From Nemertoderma westbladi (taxonomy: Eukaryota; Xenacoelomorpha; Nemertodermatida; Nemertodermatidae): a DNA stretch of 30,676 nucleotides. Numbering within the stretch: position 1 is the stretch's first letter; the number at the start of each line of letters is the position of its first letter. The DNA lies in contig JAUCBJ010006953.1 of the NCBI GenBank assembly GCA_032718475.1, forward strand, positions 1 to 30,676, given 5' to 3'. Under the pieces are notes generated by a model. It saw only the letters and a program-made list of their open reading frames with translations, had not been told where the DNA came from and searched no databases. This document shows, one piece after another, positions 30,415 to 30,676 of this stretch. A program made the position numbers and the translations under genes.

Positions 30415-30676
30415 AAACAGGGCTGCCACTCTATTTCAGTATAAATTCCCAGTCACCAAACAGGGCTGCCACTCTATTTCAGTATAAATTCCCAGTTACC
30501 AAACAGGGCTGACACTCTATTCCAGTATAAATTCCCAGTCACCAAACAGGGCTGCCACTCTAGTTCAGTATAAATTCCCAGTCACCAAACAGGGCTGCCA
30601 CTCTAGTTCAGTATAAATTCCCCGTCACCAAACAGGGCTGACACTCTATTTCAGTATAAATTCCCAGTCACCAAAC
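30415..30676. repeat. 43-bp tandem array, right block (continues past window)
   Basis: Same 43-bp unit as on the left of the LTR, about six copies, running to the end of the window. Confidence 0.95.

Overview
The window looks like nuclear DNA of an animal, probably a marine invertebrate; the phylum cannot be fixed from the sequence. The evidence is one clear metazoan solute-carrier gene, a spliced gene with consensus GT-AG junctions and an AATAAA signal, animal-type transposable elements (hAT, a Harbinger-like MITE, a Penelope-like fragment, a solo LTR, a tRNA-type SINE) and an AT-rich background. Seven tandem arrays with unrelated units (31, 40, about 39, 30, 48, 21 and 43 bp) fill close to 30% of the window. 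No bacterial features, tRNA, rRNA or CRISPR were seen.

Layout. 1-3250: a SINE-like fragment, a 512-bp TIR element with long poly-C tracts, a 31-bp array and an AACGTT-rich block. 3252-4943: an intact, intronless SLC35F5-type transporter with a TATA box upstream and an AATAAA downstream. 4944-10050: intergenic DNA with a Penelope-like repeat carrying a near-canonical hammerhead ribozyme (6518-6580), a 215-bp duplication, and a decayed array in which GTAAAGTAYGGGA recurs about every 178 bp (7619-9251). 10055-14655: two diverged direct repeats of about 650 bp bracket a compact, partly broken minus-strand cluster of unrecognised ORFs (10774-12294) and a 1014-bp hAT MITE with an 8-bp target duplication.

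14650-17143 is a 40-bp satellite, 17460-18152 a CTAG-rich array and 19290-21429 a 30-bp satellite whose units carry a telobox (TAACCCTAA) and a bZIP palindrome (TTACGTAA). 21742-22777 is a perfectly balanced foldback (309-bp arms). Each arm contains a 30-nt ATG mini-exon followed by GTGAGTAAAG.

22996-27521 holds the 3' part of a minus-strand gene for a large, unrecognised repeat protein (at least 1,321 residues in the last exon). Its 16-residue repeats are encoded by nearly identical 48-bp units. A 60-nt upstream exon joins it in perfect phase. The first exon, with the start codon and any signal peptide, is not in the visible sequence. A 21-bp minisatellite with a 314-bp higher-order period lies just upstream, presumably in the next intron. 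The right end is a 43-bp array interrupted by a 661-bp solo LTR with a 5-bp target duplication.

The two confident genes show no functional link. The clearest new-looking signals are the hammerhead, the foldback with paired mini-exons, the unrecognised 10.8-12.3 kb cluster and the repeat protein.
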